A DNA stretch of 64,000 nucleotides from Paraburkholderia tagetis (lineage in GTDB: Bacteria; Pseudomonadota; Gammaproteobacteria; Burkholderiales; Burkholderiaceae). Positions 8,974-18,548 of the stretch are shown in pieces (positions within the stretch are counted from its first letter, which is position 1; every line of letters begins with the position of its first letter). A program made the translations under genes and the position numbers. The DNA is taken from NCBI RefSeq assembly GCF_022213065.1, contig NZ_JAKLJA010000002.1:248001-312000 (forward strand), written 5' to 3'. Below the pieces are notes generated by a model, which saw only the letters and a list, made by a program, of their open reading frames with translations, did no database searches and was not told the DNA's origin.

Positions 8974-10416
8974 ATGAGTTCCAGCGTGAAGCCTTATCCG
9001 GATACCCAGATTTACGTCGATGGCGCCTGGCGCGCCGGCGCGAAGACGATTGCCGTGATCGATCCCGCCACCGAAGCCGAGATCGGGCGCCTGAGCCTCG
9101 CCAGCGAGCAGGACCTCTCGGACGCCGCCGTGGCCGCTGCGCGTGCCTTCAGCGCATGGCGCAAGGTCTCGCCGCTCGAGCGCAGCAAGCTGATGCGCCG
9201 CGCCGCGGACATCTTGCGCGAGCGCGCCGGCGAGATCGCCGCGATCATGACGCGCGAGCAAGGCAAGCCGCTTGGCGAAGCGAAGGCCGAAACGCTTGCG
9301 GGCGCCGACGTCATCGACTGGTTCGCCGAAGAAGGCCGCCGTACCTATGGCCGCGTGGTGCCCTCGCGCACGGACGCGGTCCGCCAGATCGTCACGCGCG
9401 AGCCGGTGGGCCCGGTCGCCTGCTTCACGCCCTGGAACTTCCCGCTCAATCAGGCCGTGCGCAAGGTTTCCGCCGCGCTCGCGTCGGGCTGCACCGTGGT
9501 GCTCAAGGGCCCCGAGGAAACGCCCGCGAGCTGCGCGGCGCTCGTTCAAGTGTTTATCGACGCGGGCCTGCCCCAAGGTGCGCTCAACCTCGTGTTCGGC
9601 GTGCCTTCGGAAGTGTCGTCGTATCTGATCGCGCATCCGGCCATCCGCAAGATCTCGTTCACGGGCTCGACGCCAGTGGGCAAGCTGCTGGCCTCGAAGG
9701 CCGGCGAACACATGAAGCGTGCGACGATGGAGCTCGGCGGTCACGCGCCCGCCATCGTGTTCGCTGACGCGGATATCGCGCGCGCCGCCAGGCTGCTCGC
9801 CGGCGCGAAGTTCCGCAACGCGGGCCAGGTGTGCATTTCGCCCACGCGCTTCATGGTTGAAGACGCCGCCTACGACGAGTTCGTCGAACACTTCGTTGCG
9901 GCCACCCAGGCGATCAAGGTGGGCAACGGCCTGACCGAAGGCGTGCAGATGGGCCCGCTCGCGAACGACCGCCGCCTCGCTGCGATGGAGCGCCTCGTGG
10001 CCGACGCGCGCGAGCACGGCGCGAAGGTGCTGACCGGCGGCGAGCGCGTGGGCCGCGAAGGCTACTTCTTCGCGCCCACCGTGTTGACCGATGTGCCGCT
10101 CACCGCGCGCATCATGAACGAAGAGCCGTTCGGCCCGCTCGCGCCCATTACGCGCTTCTCGCGCTACGAAGACGCGGTGGCCGAAGCGAACCGTCTGCCT
10201 TATGGCCTCGCCGCGTATGCCTATACGCGCTCGGCCGCGACTTCGGCGGCGCTTTCGGAAGACATCGAAACGGGCATGCTGTCCATCAACCACCACGGCC
10301 TCGCCCTGCCCGAGGTGCCGTTCGGCGGCGTGAAGGATTCGGGCTATGGCTCCGAAGGTGGCACCGAGGCGATGGAAGCGTATCTCGTGACAAAGTTCGT
10401 CACCGAGCATCGTTGA
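8974..10416 (+). CDS. NAD(P)-dependent aldehyde dehydrogenase, succinate-semialdehyde type
   Basis: A 480-residue cytoplasmic aldehyde dehydrogenase. The catalytic cysteine is C287 ([10 protein letters not shown]) and the general base is E253 (MELGGHAP). The cofactor region [15 protein letters not shown] and [11 protein letters not shown] is intact. Overall sequence resembles GabD-like succinate-semialdehyde dehydrogenases, but related enzymes act on other semialdehydes and no gabT or permease neighbours are present, so the substrate is open. It stands alone, with a GC hairpin after the stop. Confidence 0.88.
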   Translation: MSSSVKPYPDTQIYVDGAWRAGAKTIAVIDPATEAEIGRLSLASEQDLSDAAVAAARAFSAWRKVSPLERSKLMRRAADILRERAGEIAAIMTREQGKPLGEAKAETLAGADVIDWFAEEGRRTYGRVVPSRTDAVRQIVTREPVGPVACFTPWNFPLNQAVRKVSAALASGCTVVLKGPEETPASCAALVQVFIDAGLPQGALNLVFGVPSEVSSYLIAHPAIRKISFTGSTPVGKLLASKAGEHMKRATMELGGHAPAIVFADADIARAARLLAGAKFRNAGQVCISPTRFMVEDAAYDEFVEHFVAATQAIKVGNGLTEGVQMGPLANDRRLAAMERLVADAREHGAKVLTGGERVGREGYFFAPTVLTDVPLTARIMNEEPFGPLAPITRFSRYEDAVAEANRLPYGLAAYAYTRSAATSAALSEDIETGMLSINHHGLALPEVPFGGVKDSGYGSEGGTEAMEAYLVTKFVTEHR

Positions 10417-10424
10417 TCGGAAAA

Positions 10425-10465
10425 CGCGCCGCGCGTGGAGTTTTTCGCGCGCGGCGCGCTTGTTC
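10425..10465 (+). terminator. Hairpin after the aldehyde dehydrogenase
   Basis: A perfect 11-bp stem (CGCGCCGCGCG at 10425-10435 with CGCGCGGCGCG at 10448-10458) begins 8 bases after the stop codon; the trailing T-run is weak (CTTGTT). Confidence 0.55.
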
Positions 10466-10711
10466 CGCGCCCTGCGTACTCGACGCATGAATTTTCGGTG
10501 CGCCCGCAACGAACCTGAACGCCGCGCGGGCCACGCTCACCCAGCCGGCGAACGGCGCCCCGGACGCGCGGCATCCATCCATTCCTGACAGCTTTCCACC
10601 GCCTTACACCCGCCCAATCGCACGCACGCAATTTGCGCACGGAATAGATCGCCTGCTCGCCTGTTGGCTTTTATAACAGCCCCCAACGGCTTTATACAGG
10701 AAGAACCGATC

Positions 10712-10819
10712 ATGCCCCTTCGCACACCTATACGCTCATTGCGTTCGCCTCAACGCGCGGCGTTTTCGATTGCTCGTCCCAATCCGCACGAACGCGTGCA
10801 ATTGGGAGGCGAGCCATGA
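10712..10819 (+). CDS. 35-aa leader ORF translationally coupled to the catalase-like gene
   Basis: A 36-codon frame (MPLRTPIRSLRSPQRAAFSI...) with a good ribosome-binding site (AGGAAG, about 8 bases before ATG). Its TGA overlaps the ATG of the catalase-like gene in the form ATGA (10816-10819). The catalase's own GGGAGG site lies inside it. This layout suggests translational coupling or a regulatory leader rather than a functional protein; the peptide is basic, with no membrane segment or recognised motif. Confidence 0.45.
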   Translation: MPLRTPIRSLRSPQRAAFSIARPNPHERVQLGGEP

Positions 10820-11904
10820 GTCGCACTGCCATCTGCGTTCCATGCCGTCTTGCGGCCATTGCGGCAGTCGTCGCCTGCGCCGGCGCCGCCTTTGTGTGGA
10901 CCGCCGGCTGGATTACGCCCCGGCGCTTGAACGCCCCGTATATCGTTAACACATTCGAATCGAACTATGGCGTGCATACCGGCTACCGGCGCAATCACGC
11001 CAAGGGACTTTGCGTGGAAGGCGAGTTCGAGAGCAATGGCAACGGAGCACACGTCTCACGTGCCGCCGTATTCGCGCCGGGCAATACACCCGTGATCGGT
11101 CGCTTTGCGATTCCCGGCAGTAAGCCAGCCGCGCCCGACGCCGGCGCGCCCGTGCGCAGCATGGCGCTGCTGTTTCAACTGAAAGACGGCGAGCAGTGGC
11201 GCACCGGCATGAATTCCACGCCCATATTTGCGGTTCGCACCCCAAGGCAGTTCTACCAGCAGCTCGTTGCGTCGAAACCCGAACCCGCAACCGGCAAGCC
11301 CGATCCCGCAAAGCTCGACGCGTTCTACCGCGCCAATCCGGAAACCGCACCATTCCGTCAATGGACCAAGGCGCATCCCCCTACTTCCAGTTTCGCGAGC
11401 ACGGCGTTTTACAGCATCAACGCCTTCATGGCCACCGATGCGGACGGCAACATGCATGCGGTGCGCTGGCAGATGGATCCACGAGCGGACCCACAAGCGG
11501 ATCCACAAGCGGCCCCGCAAACGCCGCCCGAGCCACCAACGGCTGCGCAGAAGGCCGACCCGAATTTCCTCGCCGACGACCTCGATGCGCGGCTCGCGCA
11601 AGGTCCGTTGCGCTGGCGCCTCGTGCTGACGGTGGCCGCACCCGGCGACCCCACAAACGATGCCACGCGGCAATGGCCGGCCGGTCGCGAGCAGATCGAC
11701 GCGGGCACGCTCGTGCTTCGGCGGGCGACGCCGCAACGCGAAGGCGCGTGCCGCGACGTCAACTACGATCCGACCATCCTGCCCAATGGCCTGAAGCCCT
11801 CCGACGACCCGCTGCTCGCCGCGCGCTCCGCTGCCTATTCGGTCTCGTTCAACCGCCGCACGCGCGAAGAAGCCGCACCTTCACTGGGAAAGGCGCAACC
11901 ATGA
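10816..11904 (+). CDS. srpA: Catalase-family peroxidase (SrpA-like)
   Basis: A 362-residue mini-catalase-related heme peroxidase. The N-terminus has a single hydrophobic anchor or uncleaved signal (about residues 10-32), placing the domain in the periplasm. The distal heme motif is seen in TGYRRNHAKGLCVEGEF (catalytic His) and the proximal region in the C-terminal AYSVSFNRR (probable heme tyrosine). It overlaps the cytochrome b561 gene by ATGA, a known pairing in which the b561 is thought to feed electrons to the peroxidase. A proline-rich insert with a 12-bp repeat lies at about residues 223-245. Expected role: removal of peroxides. Confidence 0.88.
   Translation: MSRTAICVPCRLAAIAAVVACAGAAFVWTAGWITPRRLNAPYIVNTFESNYGVHTGYRRNHAKGLCVEGEFESNGNGAHVSRAAVFAPGNTPVIGRFAIPGSKPAAPDAGAPVRSMALLFQLKDGEQWRTGMNSTPIFAVRTPRQFYQQLVASKPEPATGKPDPAKLDAFYRANPETAPFRQWTKAHPPTSSFASTAFYSINAFMATDADGNMHAVRWQMDPRADPQADPQAAPQTPPEPPTAAQKADPNFLADDLDARLAQGPLRWRLVLTVAAPGDPTNDATRQWPAGREQIDAGTLVLRRATPQREGACRDVNYDPTILPNGLKPSDDPLLAARSAAYSVSFNRRTREEAAPSLGKAQP
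11485..11520 (+). repeat. 12-bp tandem repeat (3 copies) inside the catalase-like gene
   Basis: Three in-frame units related to GCGGACCCACAA, encoding ADPQ-ADPQ-AAPQ, start a proline-rich loop. Confidence 0.75.
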
Positions 11905-12434
11905 CATCTCCTCGCTCTCACTTCAGCATCCTCGCCCGGCTATTGCACTGGTCCATGGCAGTCCTGATCATCACCATGCTGTTCGTGGGCGTGGGCATGG
12001 TTTCGACCGTCTCATGGCTGCACAACACCCTGCTCGCCTTGCATCGGCCGCTCGGCATTACGCTGCTCGCGCTCGTGATCGTGCGCGTCACGGTACGCCT
12101 CCTGAACGGCGCGCCGCCGCTGCCCGCCGATATGCCGGGCTGGCAGCGCGTCGCCGCGCACGGCTCGCACCTCATGCTCTATCTGCTCATGATTGCCATG
12201 CCGTTGATTGGCTGGTCGATGCTCTCGGCGGGCGGCTACCCCATCGTATTGGCCGGCGGCGTGCACTTGCCACCGATCGCACCGCACAACGTCGTGCTCT
12301 ATGCGTGGCTGCGTGCAGCGCATACGTGGCTAGGGGTGACGCTGTTCGCCACCATCCTGGTGCATCTGGCGGCGGCGCTCTTTCACGCGCTCATTCGCCG
12401 CGACGGCGTGTTCGCCAGCATGGCGCGCGGTTAG
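11901..12434 (+). CDS. Cytochrome b561
   Basis: A 177-residue inner-membrane diheme cytochrome of the bacterial b561 family with four predicted helices. Candidate heme histidines are in ARLLHWSMA, LALHRPLG, AHGSHLMLYLLM and ATILVHLAAALFH. The start codon overlaps the stop of the catalase-like peroxidase (ATGA), so the two are co-translated. The likely role is to pass quinol electrons to the periplasmic peroxidase. The length is normal for the family. Confidence 0.92.
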   Translation: MTSPRSHFSILARLLHWSMAVLIITMLFVGVGMVSTVSWLHNTLLALHRPLGITLLALVIVRVTVRLLNGAPPLPADMPGWQRVAAHGSHLMLYLLMIAMPLIGWSMLSAGGYPIVLAGGVHLPPIAPHNVVLYAWLRAAHTWLGVTLFATILVHLAAALFHALIRRDGVFASMARG

Positions 12435-12464
12435 CCATCCGATGGCGCGCAGGCGCCGCCGCGC

Positions 12465-13940
12465 TCAACTTGCGGCGCTGCGCCAGCCGAGCCCCAGGCT
12501 TTTCTGAAGCGAAACAAAGTCCTTGAGCAGTTGCGCCTGCCCCGCCACCACGTCTTGCTGCGCGAGGGATTCGGCGCGCTGCGTATCTAGCAGGTCGACG
12601 AGACTCGACGCCCCCGCGCGATAACGCTGGCGCATCAGCGTCGCCGAACGTTGCGCCGAATCCTGTACCTTTTCCAGCGTCACCAGATGCTCGCGCTGGT
12701 AGCCATAGCGCGACAGCGCGCCGTTCGCATCCTGCAGCGCCGCGAGCACCGCCTTTTCGTAGCGCGCCCCGGCCTCGTCGCGCGCGGCCTCGGCGCCATG
12801 CACGGCGCCAAGCGTACGGCCGAAGTCGAACACGTTCCACTGCAAATACGGCACCCCGACCCAACTGAAATTGTTCTTGCGCATCAGATGGCCCGGGTTC
12901 GCCGCCGTGAAGCCCAGGTCGCCGAACAGCGTGAGCTTGGGCAAAAAGTCGGCCACGTGTTCGCCGATCTGCGCATTGCTCGACGCAAACCGGCGCTCGG
13001 CCGCGCGGATGTCGGGCCGCTGCGCGAGCATCGTTGCGGGATCGCTCAGCGGCACCGAAGCAGGCAACGAAGGCAGCGCGCGGGGCGCGGCCAGTTCGGC
13101 ATCGAGCGCACCGGGCGCCTTGCCGGTGAGCACCGCCAGTTGATCGAGCGACATGTCCACCTGTGCCGCGAGCGGCGCGAGCGTCGAGCGCGTGGTCTCG
13201 ACCTGCGTCGTCAAGCGCTCGACATCCACGTCCGCCGCAGTCCCGCCCGCGCGCCGCTGCTCGGTCAAGGTCAGCATCTGCTGCTGCAACCCGGCATTGC
13301 GTTGCGCAATCGCGAAACGTTGCTGCTCGTCGCGCAGATCGATGTAGGCCTGGGCCACTTCGGCGGCGAGCGACACCTGTGCATCGGCGAGATCGGCCTC
13401 AACGGCATCGGCTTCATCGCTCGCTGCCTCGACTGCGCGGCGCGTGCCGCCGAACAGGTCGATCTCCCACGATGCGTCGAAACCCGCCGTATAGAACTGT
13501 AGCGGGCCGCGCCCCGCCCCGGAACTGCCCGGCTGCTGCGAGAACGCGGCGAGATTGGGCTCGCGCATGCGCGGCGCGGCGGCGCTGGCCGAAACCTTGG
13601 GCATCTCGGCGGCGCGCTGCTGCTGCAACTGCGCGCGCGATTGGCGCAGCCGCGCCTGGGCGGCCCGCAGATCGGGGTTGTGCGCGAAGGCGGCGGTAAT
13701 CAGCGCATTCAACTGCGGGTCGCCGAACGAAAGCCACCATTCGCTCGGCGCACGCCCGGGCGTCACGCCTTGCGCAGGTGTACGAACGAAGGTTGCGGCG
13801 CTGGCCGCCTCCGGCGCGACCGCCGGTGCGCCGCGATAGTCGGGGCCCACGGTGCAGGCCGCGAGCGTGCAGGCGGCGGCAAGCGCCGTGAGCACGGTGA
13901 GCGGTGCGATTGCGGATCGCGAAGAACGAGTTGCCATCAT
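12465..13940 (-). CDS. NodT-family outer-membrane efflux lipoprotein
   Basis: A 491-residue TolC-like outer-membrane channel of a tripartite pump. The signal sequence ends in a lipobox (TLAAC, Cys at about residue 29), so it is a lipoprotein. The two internally duplicated coiled-coil halves are typical of the family: PSEWWLSFGDPQLNALITAAFAHNPDLRAAQARL near the start, and PDIRAAERRFASSNAQIGEHVADFLPKLTLFGDLGF in the second half. It is the last gene of an emrA-emrB-nodT unit, 18 bases after emrB. Confidence 0.92.
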   Translation of the reverse strand: MMATRSSRSAIAPLTVLTALAAACTLAACTVGPDYRGAPAVAPEAASAATFVRTPAQGVTPGRAPSEWWLSFGDPQLNALITAAFAHNPDLRAAQARLRQSRAQLQQQRAAEMPKVSASAAAPRMREPNLAAFSQQPGSSGAGRGPLQFYTAGFDASWEIDLFGGTRRAVEAASDEADAVEADLADAQVSLAAEVAQAYIDLRDEQQRFAIAQRNAGLQQQMLTLTEQRRAGGTAADVDVERLTTQVETTRSTLAPLAAQVDMSLDQLAVLTGKAPGALDAELAAPRALPSLPASVPLSDPATMLAQRPDIRAAERRFASSNAQIGEHVADFLPKLTLFGDLGFTAANPGHLMRKNNFSWVGVPYLQWNVFDFGRTLGAVHGAEAARDEAGARYEKAVLAALQDANGALSRYGYQREHLVTLEKVQDSAQRSATLMRQRYRAGASSLVDLLDTQRAESLAQQDVVAGQAQLLKDFVSLQKSLGLGWRSAAS

Positions 13941-13958
13941 GAGTCAGAAGTCGAAGCG

Positions 13959-15554
13959 TCAGTGGCCGGCGGACGGCGTATTCACGCCGGGCTGCGGTTT
14001 CTTGAGCAGGAGTGCAAGCGGCACGCATGCCGCCAGCGCGATGCCGAGCACCCAGAATGTTTCGGAGAACGTGATAACCAGCGCTTGCTGCTGGATCTGC
14101 ATGGCAATCTGACCAAGCGAGCGCATCTGCGAGTAAGCCATGTCGCCCGTTTGCGAGAACCAGCCTGCCGCGCCCGCCGCCACGCGCTCCTGCCCGATCA
14201 GCGAGTTGGCGCTGATCGACTCGCGCAGCACCGCCGTGTGGAAGGTCTCGCGGCGGTCGATGAGCGTGCCGATGATCGCGAGCCCCACCGACCCGCCCAG
14301 ATTGCGCGCCATGTTATAGAGCCCGGCTGCGTCGCCGGAATCCTCGCGTGCCACCGCGGCCATCGAAGCCTGATTGAGCGGCATCATCGCCAGCATCTGG
14401 GCCGTGCCGCGCACGAGTTGCGACCAGACGAAATCGTGGCCCACGCTCTGAGCCGTGAGCGAAATATCGAGCATGCAACTTAGCGTGAACAGCAACAGCC
14501 CGCTCACCACGAGCACGCGAAAATCCACCCGGCCGAGCAGGCGCGGCAGCACCGGCATCATGGCGAACGCGGGCAGCCCCGAAAGCAGCATGATCGCGCC
14601 CGACTGCTCCGCGTTATAGCCCGCGACCAGGCTCAGGAACTGCGGCAACAAATATGAAATGCCGTAGAGCCCCGCCCCCACCGCGAACACAATCACGATC
14701 ACGCTTGCATAACGCGGATTGCGCATGAGCGAAAGACGCAGGATCGGTTTTTTCGCCGTGAACTGCGACAGCGCGATGAGCGCCATGCCCGCGATCGTCA
14801 CCCACGTGAGCGTGACGATCATGTTCGACTCGAACCAGCGCTCGCGCTGGCCCTCTTCGAGCACGACGGTAAGCGAGCTCAGGCCAACGGCCAGCCCGAC
14901 GATGCCCAGCCAGTCGGCCTTGAAAAAAGCTTCCCAATGCGGACGATCGGGCTCGAGGCCGACGATCAGCAGCGTGATGAGCGCAACACACACGGGCAGG
15001 TTGATAAAGAAGCACCAGCTCCAGCTGATGTTCTCCGCGAGCCATCCGCCCACGACCGGACCGAGCAGCGGACCGAGCAGCACGATGAGGCCGAACACCG
15101 TCATGCCGATTGGCAACTGCGAGAGCGGCAGGCGCGTGCGGATGATGGTCTGGCCGATGGGAATCATTGCGCCGCCCGTGAAGCCTTGGCCGATGCGCCC
15201 GGCGATCATCAGACCCAGCGAGTTCGACCAGCCGCACATCATCGAAAAGCCGATAAAAAGCGCGGCGTTGACGAGCAGAAAATTTCGTAGTCCGAAGACG
15301 CGCGTGAGCCATGCAGCAAGCGGAATCATCACAATCTCGGACATCAGATAGCCCGTGGAGATCCACGTGCCCTCGGTGCCGGTCGCGCCAATCTCGCCTT
15401 GAATCTGCGGCAGCGCCGAGTTCGTGATGGAGATGTCGAGCGTCGCCATCAGCGCGCCCAGCGCGCCGGCCGCCACCGCGATCCAGTCGGCTACGCTCGC
15501 GCGCTCGCCGTGCGCATGCGCGGCACCCGTTTGTGCATGGGCGTTTTCACCCAC
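13959..15554 (-). CDS. emrB: DHA2-family MFS drug transporter (EmrB-like)
   Basis: A 531-residue inner-membrane antiporter with about fourteen predicted helices. The DHA2 motifs are visible: ATLDISITNSALPQIQGEIGAT in helix 1, the GRIGQGFTGGAMIPIGQTII motif, and the motif-C segment LLGPLLGPVVGGW. It should expel drugs or other organic compounds in exchange for protons, together with the EmrA-like adaptor and the NodT channel. Its start overlaps the end of the adaptor gene by 8 bases. Confidence 0.93.
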   Translation of the reverse strand: MGENAHAQTGAAHAHGERASVADWIAVAAGALGALMATLDISITNSALPQIQGEIGATGTEGTWISTGYLMSEIVMIPLAAWLTRVFGLRNFLLVNAALFIGFSMMCGWSNSLGLMIAGRIGQGFTGGAMIPIGQTIIRTRLPLSQLPIGMTVFGLIVLLGPLLGPVVGGWLAENISWSWCFFINLPVCVALITLLIVGLEPDRPHWEAFFKADWLGIVGLAVGLSSLTVVLEEGQRERWFESNMIVTLTWVTIAGMALIALSQFTAKKPILRLSLMRNPRYASVIVIVFAVGAGLYGISYLLPQFLSLVAGYNAEQSGAIMLLSGLPAFAMMPVLPRLLGRVDFRVLVVSGLLLFTLSCMLDISLTAQSVGHDFVWSQLVRGTAQMLAMMPLNQASMAAVAREDSGDAAGLYNMARNLGGSVGLAIIGTLIDRRETFHTAVLRESISANSLIGQERVAAGAAGWFSQTGDMAYSQMRSLGQIAMQIQQQALVITFSETFWVLGIALAACVPLALLLKKPQPGVNTPSAGH

Positions 15555-16683
15555 GATGGTTCTCGGCGTCGATGCGGCGGTCGTCCTCGCGAGCGGAACG
15601 CGTATCGACGTCCACGGTCACCGACATGCCCGGCAGCAGCACGCCACGCGTTTCGGGACCGGTATCGATGCGGATGCGCACCGGCACACGCTGCACGATC
15701 TTCGTGAAGTTGCCGGTGGCGTTCTCGGGCGGCAGCAGCGCGAATTGCGCACCCGTGCCCGGCGAAAAGCTGTCCACCACGCCGTGCAGCGTATGGCCCG
15801 GCAGCGCGTCGACATGCATCTCGACGGGTTGGCCCACGCGCATGCGGCCAATTTGCGTTTCCTTGAAATTCGCCGTGAGGTAGGTTTTCTGCACGGGCAC
15901 CACGGTCAGCATGCGCGTACCGGGCTGCACGTACTGGCCCACCCGCACCGTGCGGTCGCCCACGCGGCCCGGCAGCGCGCTCCTCACCACGGTGTTGTCC
16001 AGATCGAGTTGCGACTTCGCAGCGTTGGCGCGCGCCGCCTCGAGTTGCGCGCGCGCCTGCGCGAGCTGGGCGGTGAGCGCGGCAATCTGCGAGCGCGCCG
16101 CTTCCACGGCGGCGGTGTCGGCGGCCAGTGTGGCCTGGGCCTGATCGCGCTGGCTCTTGAGTCCCGCGAGACGTTCGGCGGTTTCCGCGCCCGTCGCCGT
16201 GAGCGGCGCATAACGCGCGACTTCATCCTGCGCGTGGCGCAGGCTCACGCGAGCCACTTCCTGCTGCGCCTGCGTCTGGGCGATGTTGGCATGCTGCTGC
16301 ACGAGCTGCGCCTCGGCGTGCTGGATGTCCGCGTTGCGCGCGTCGACAGTCGCGTTCGCCTGATCGAGCGCGACCTGATACTGGCGTGCATCGAGTTTCA
16401 CGAGCGGATCGCCGGCCATGACCGTCTGGTTATCGGCCACGTAGACGTCCGTGATATAGCCGCTCACCTTCGGCGCGATCGTCACGCTGTCGGCTTTCAG
16501 ATAAGCGTCGTCGGTACTCTCGATGAAGCGGCCGACCAGCCACCAGTGCCCGCCCCATACCGCCGCGGCGGCGAACGCCACGAGTCCGAGACCCGCCAGC
16601 ACGATGCGCTTCGTGCCGCGCTTTTCAGCCGAAACGGCACCGCCCGACGCTTCGCGCCCGGATGCCCCCGCAGTCGTAGACAT
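15547..16683 (-). CDS. emrA: HlyD-family membrane-fusion protein (EmrA-like)
   Basis: A 378-residue periplasmic adaptor of the EmrA type. One N-terminal anchor helix (about residues 25-45) precedes the lipoyl half-motif FIESTDDAYLKADSVTIAPKVSGYI, a long coiled-coil hairpin with many Ala, Gln and Leu residues (about 110-230), the second lipoyl half and a beta-barrel. A GGAG site precedes the ATG at 16683; a much longer in-frame extension upstream is antisense to the TetR gene and was not used. First gene of the pump operon. Confidence 0.92.
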   Translation of the reverse strand: MSTTAGASGREASGGAVSAEKRGTKRIVLAGLGLVAFAAAAVWGGHWWLVGRFIESTDDAYLKADSVTIAPKVSGYITDVYVADNQTVMAGDPLVKLDARQYQVALDQANATVDARNADIQHAEAQLVQQHANIAQTQAQQEVARVSLRHAQDEVARYAPLTATGAETAERLAGLKSQRDQAQATLAADTAAVEAARSQIAALTAQLAQARAQLEAARANAAKSQLDLDNTVVRSALPGRVGDRTVRVGQYVQPGTRMLTVVPVQKTYLTANFKETQIGRMRVGQPVEMHVDALPGHTLHGVVDSFSPGTGAQFALLPPENATGNFTKIVQRVPVRIRIDTGPETRGVLLPGMSVTVDVDTRSAREDDRRIDAENHRG

Positions 16684-16788
16684 GTTTGCCCAACTCCAAA
16701 TGATCGAAATTATTCCAGGTGGCAAAATTATTCCATTCGGAAAAAATGTGTCAAGTGATATATTTTCGAAAATCACGAGGCAAACCGG
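16684..16788. promoter_or_regulatory. Divergent promoter/operator region, emrA pump versus TetR regulator
   Basis: This AT-rich 105-base spacer holds two copies of AAATTATTCCA (16707-16717 and 16725-16735, 18 bases apart, on the same face of the helix within two turns) next to the pump start, and a perfect palindrome ATTTTCGAAAAT (16762-16773) near the regulator start. These are the best operator candidates for the TetR/CerR protein. Confidence 0.5.
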
Positions 16789-17529
16789 ATGCTCATGAAC
16801 GAACCGAAACGACTGCGCCGCCCAACGGCGGGCGGCTATGCGCGCGGCGACGAAACGCGCCGCAAGATCATCGAAGCCGCCATCAGTCTGTTCGGACAGC
16901 ATGGCTTCGAGGGCGCCTCGACGCGCGACATCGCCGCGCGAGCCGGCGTCAACGCGCCTGCGTTGCAGTACTACTTCGAGAACAAGGAAGGGCTCTACCG
17001 CGCGTGCGCCGAATCGCTCGCCGACGCATCGTGGCAAGCCTTCGAGCCCGCCGTACTGCGCGCCCGCGCAGCGCTCGCGCAAGACGCCGACACCGCCGTG
17101 CTGATCGAAGCGTTTCTCGACATTCAGCGCACGGTGGCCGACCGCACGTTCGTGAAGCACTGCGAGCCGGACCAGCGGCTCTTTTTCGCGCGCGAGCAAG
17201 GCGGCGGCGAGCCCGAAATCGGCACCGAGGTATTGCGTGAGCGCGTGCGCATGCCATTGAATGAAGTGAACTCGGCGCTGCTGGCCCGCATTACCGGCCT
17301 GAGCGCCGACGATCCGCTCACCATCGTGCGCATGTTCAGCCTCTATGGGCAGTTTCTGCTCTTCTATGTCGCGCGCCGTTCGACGCTCACGATGCTCGAC
17401 TGGAAGGATATCGACGCGGCAAAAGCCGAATTCCTCAAGACCAACATTGGCGAGCAAACGCGGGTGCTGCTCGAGCACTGGAGCCGGGAGCGCGACGCCA
17501 AGCGGGATCGCCAGGCACGTGGCGCCTGA
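16789..17529 (+). CDS. TetR-family regulator with CerR-type C-terminal domain
   Basis: A 246-residue repressor. The N-terminal helix-turn-helix is RRKIIEAAISLFGQHGFEGASTRDIAARAGVNAPALQYYFENKEGLYRA. The C-terminal ligand domain resembles the CerR/YbiH group (DUF1956). It is divergent from emrA across a short spacer with repeated sequences, so it most likely represses the pump and itself until an inducing drug binds. A GAGG site sits 8 bases before the ATG used. Confidence 0.88.
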   Translation: MLMNEPKRLRRPTAGGYARGDETRRKIIEAAISLFGQHGFEGASTRDIAARAGVNAPALQYYFENKEGLYRACAESLADASWQAFEPAVLRARAALAQDADTAVLIEAFLDIQRTVADRTFVKHCEPDQRLFFAREQGGGEPEIGTEVLRERVRMPLNEVNSALLARITGLSADDPLTIVRMFSLYGQFLLFYVARRSTLTMLDWKDIDAAKAEFLKTNIGEQTRVLLEHWSRERDAKRDRQARGA

Positions 17530-17752
17530 AGAGCGGCACGAACTTTCGCGCGCTTTCTTCCACATGTTTCCGATCCGAGACCAAACCGGCATTTCGACCT
17601 GTTTCGGAAACTCCGGGCCGCTATAACTCCGCTATAACCCCTTCGCGCGCTTTTGCACACTTTTTGCGCTCCAGCCCTTCCAACTGGCCCGTGCGGGCTG
17701 CCTGTGCGCATGCTAGTGTTGAAAACTTGTTCCTCGCGCAACCGGTCCCGCC

Positions 17753-18388
17753 ATGTCACCCACCACCGCCGTCCTCAGTATTCTCGCCGCCGTGCTGCTC
17801 GGGGCCATGAGCCCCGGACCCAGTTTCGTGATGGTCGCGCGCAACGCGATCGGCCTGTCGCGCCGCGACGGCGTCGCCACGGCTTTCGGCATGGGCATCG
17901 GCGCGATCTGCTTTGCGGGCATTGCGCTCGCGGGGCTTTATACGCTCCTCTCCACCGTCGCGTGGCTCTATGCCGGACTCAAGATCGCGGGCGGCCTTTA
18001 TCTCCTCTACATCGCCTCGCGCATCTGGTGCGGCGCCGGTCAGCCGGTGACGATGAGCAAGAGCGAGGTGCACGGCGCTCGTCCGGGCAAGTCGTTCTGG
18101 ACCGGCCTGACGACCCAGTTGAGCAACCCAAAGACGGCGGTGGCTTACGGCAGCATCTTCGTGGCACTGCTCCCGCAGCATCCGCCGCTCTGGTGCTATT
18201 TCGCGCTGCCGCCGCTCGTGTTCGCGATCGAAACCGGCTGGTACACCGTGGTCGCGCTCTGCTTTTCGAGCCAGCGCCCGCGCGACCTCTACCTGCGCGC
18301 GAAGCGCTGGATCGACCGCATTGCCGCGGGAGCGATCGCGGCGCTCGGATTGCGGCTGATTCTCAGCGCGGGCCGGCGGGGACTCTGA
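17753..18388 (+). CDS. LysE/RhtB-family translocator
   Basis: A 211-residue inner-membrane exporter with about six helices. Family signatures are GAMSPGPSFVMVARNAIGLSRRDGVATAFGMGIG at the N-terminus and TTQLSNPKTAVAYGSIF in the middle. Members expel amino acids or related small molecules; the substrate is not evident. It stands alone between two TetR genes, with no strong ribosome-binding site. Confidence 0.88.
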   Translation: MSPTTAVLSILAAVLLGAMSPGPSFVMVARNAIGLSRRDGVATAFGMGIGAICFAGIALAGLYTLLSTVAWLYAGLKIAGGLYLLYIASRIWCGAGQPVTMSKSEVHGARPGKSFWTGLTTQLSNPKTAVAYGSIFVALLPQHPPLWCYFALPPLVFAIETGWYTVVALCFSSQRPRDLYLRAKRWIDRIAAGAIAALGLRLILSAGRRGL

Positions 18389-18512
18389 AACACGCCTGGC
18401 GCTCGGGGCGGCGCAATGCACCGCCCCTGCCTGAAGGATCGACGACTCGATGCACTTGCTCGATGCATGGCTCGCGGCGTTGAGCAAAGGAAACTAATTT
18501 TCGTTTCCGCAC

Positions 18513-18541
18513 TTGACAATCTACCTACCAGTAGATAAATT
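18513..18541 (+). promoter_or_regulatory. Sigma-70 promoter with embedded operator for the TetR gene
   Basis: A consensus -35 TTGACA (18513-18518), 17-base spacer and TAAATT (18536-18541). The spacer is filled by the inverted repeat ATCTACCTACCAGTAGAT (18519-18536). A near-identical repeat precedes ohr at 19184. The predicted transcription start falls at or next to the ATG at 18549, so the mRNA may be leaderless. Confidence 0.7.
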
Positions 18542-18548
18542 GCAATCC

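Noticed and set aside
18389..18430. GGGGCGG / CCGCCCC hairpin after the LysE gene as a terminator
   Set aside because: Seven-bp stem with 9-base loop and no T-run; could be chance in GC-rich sequence.
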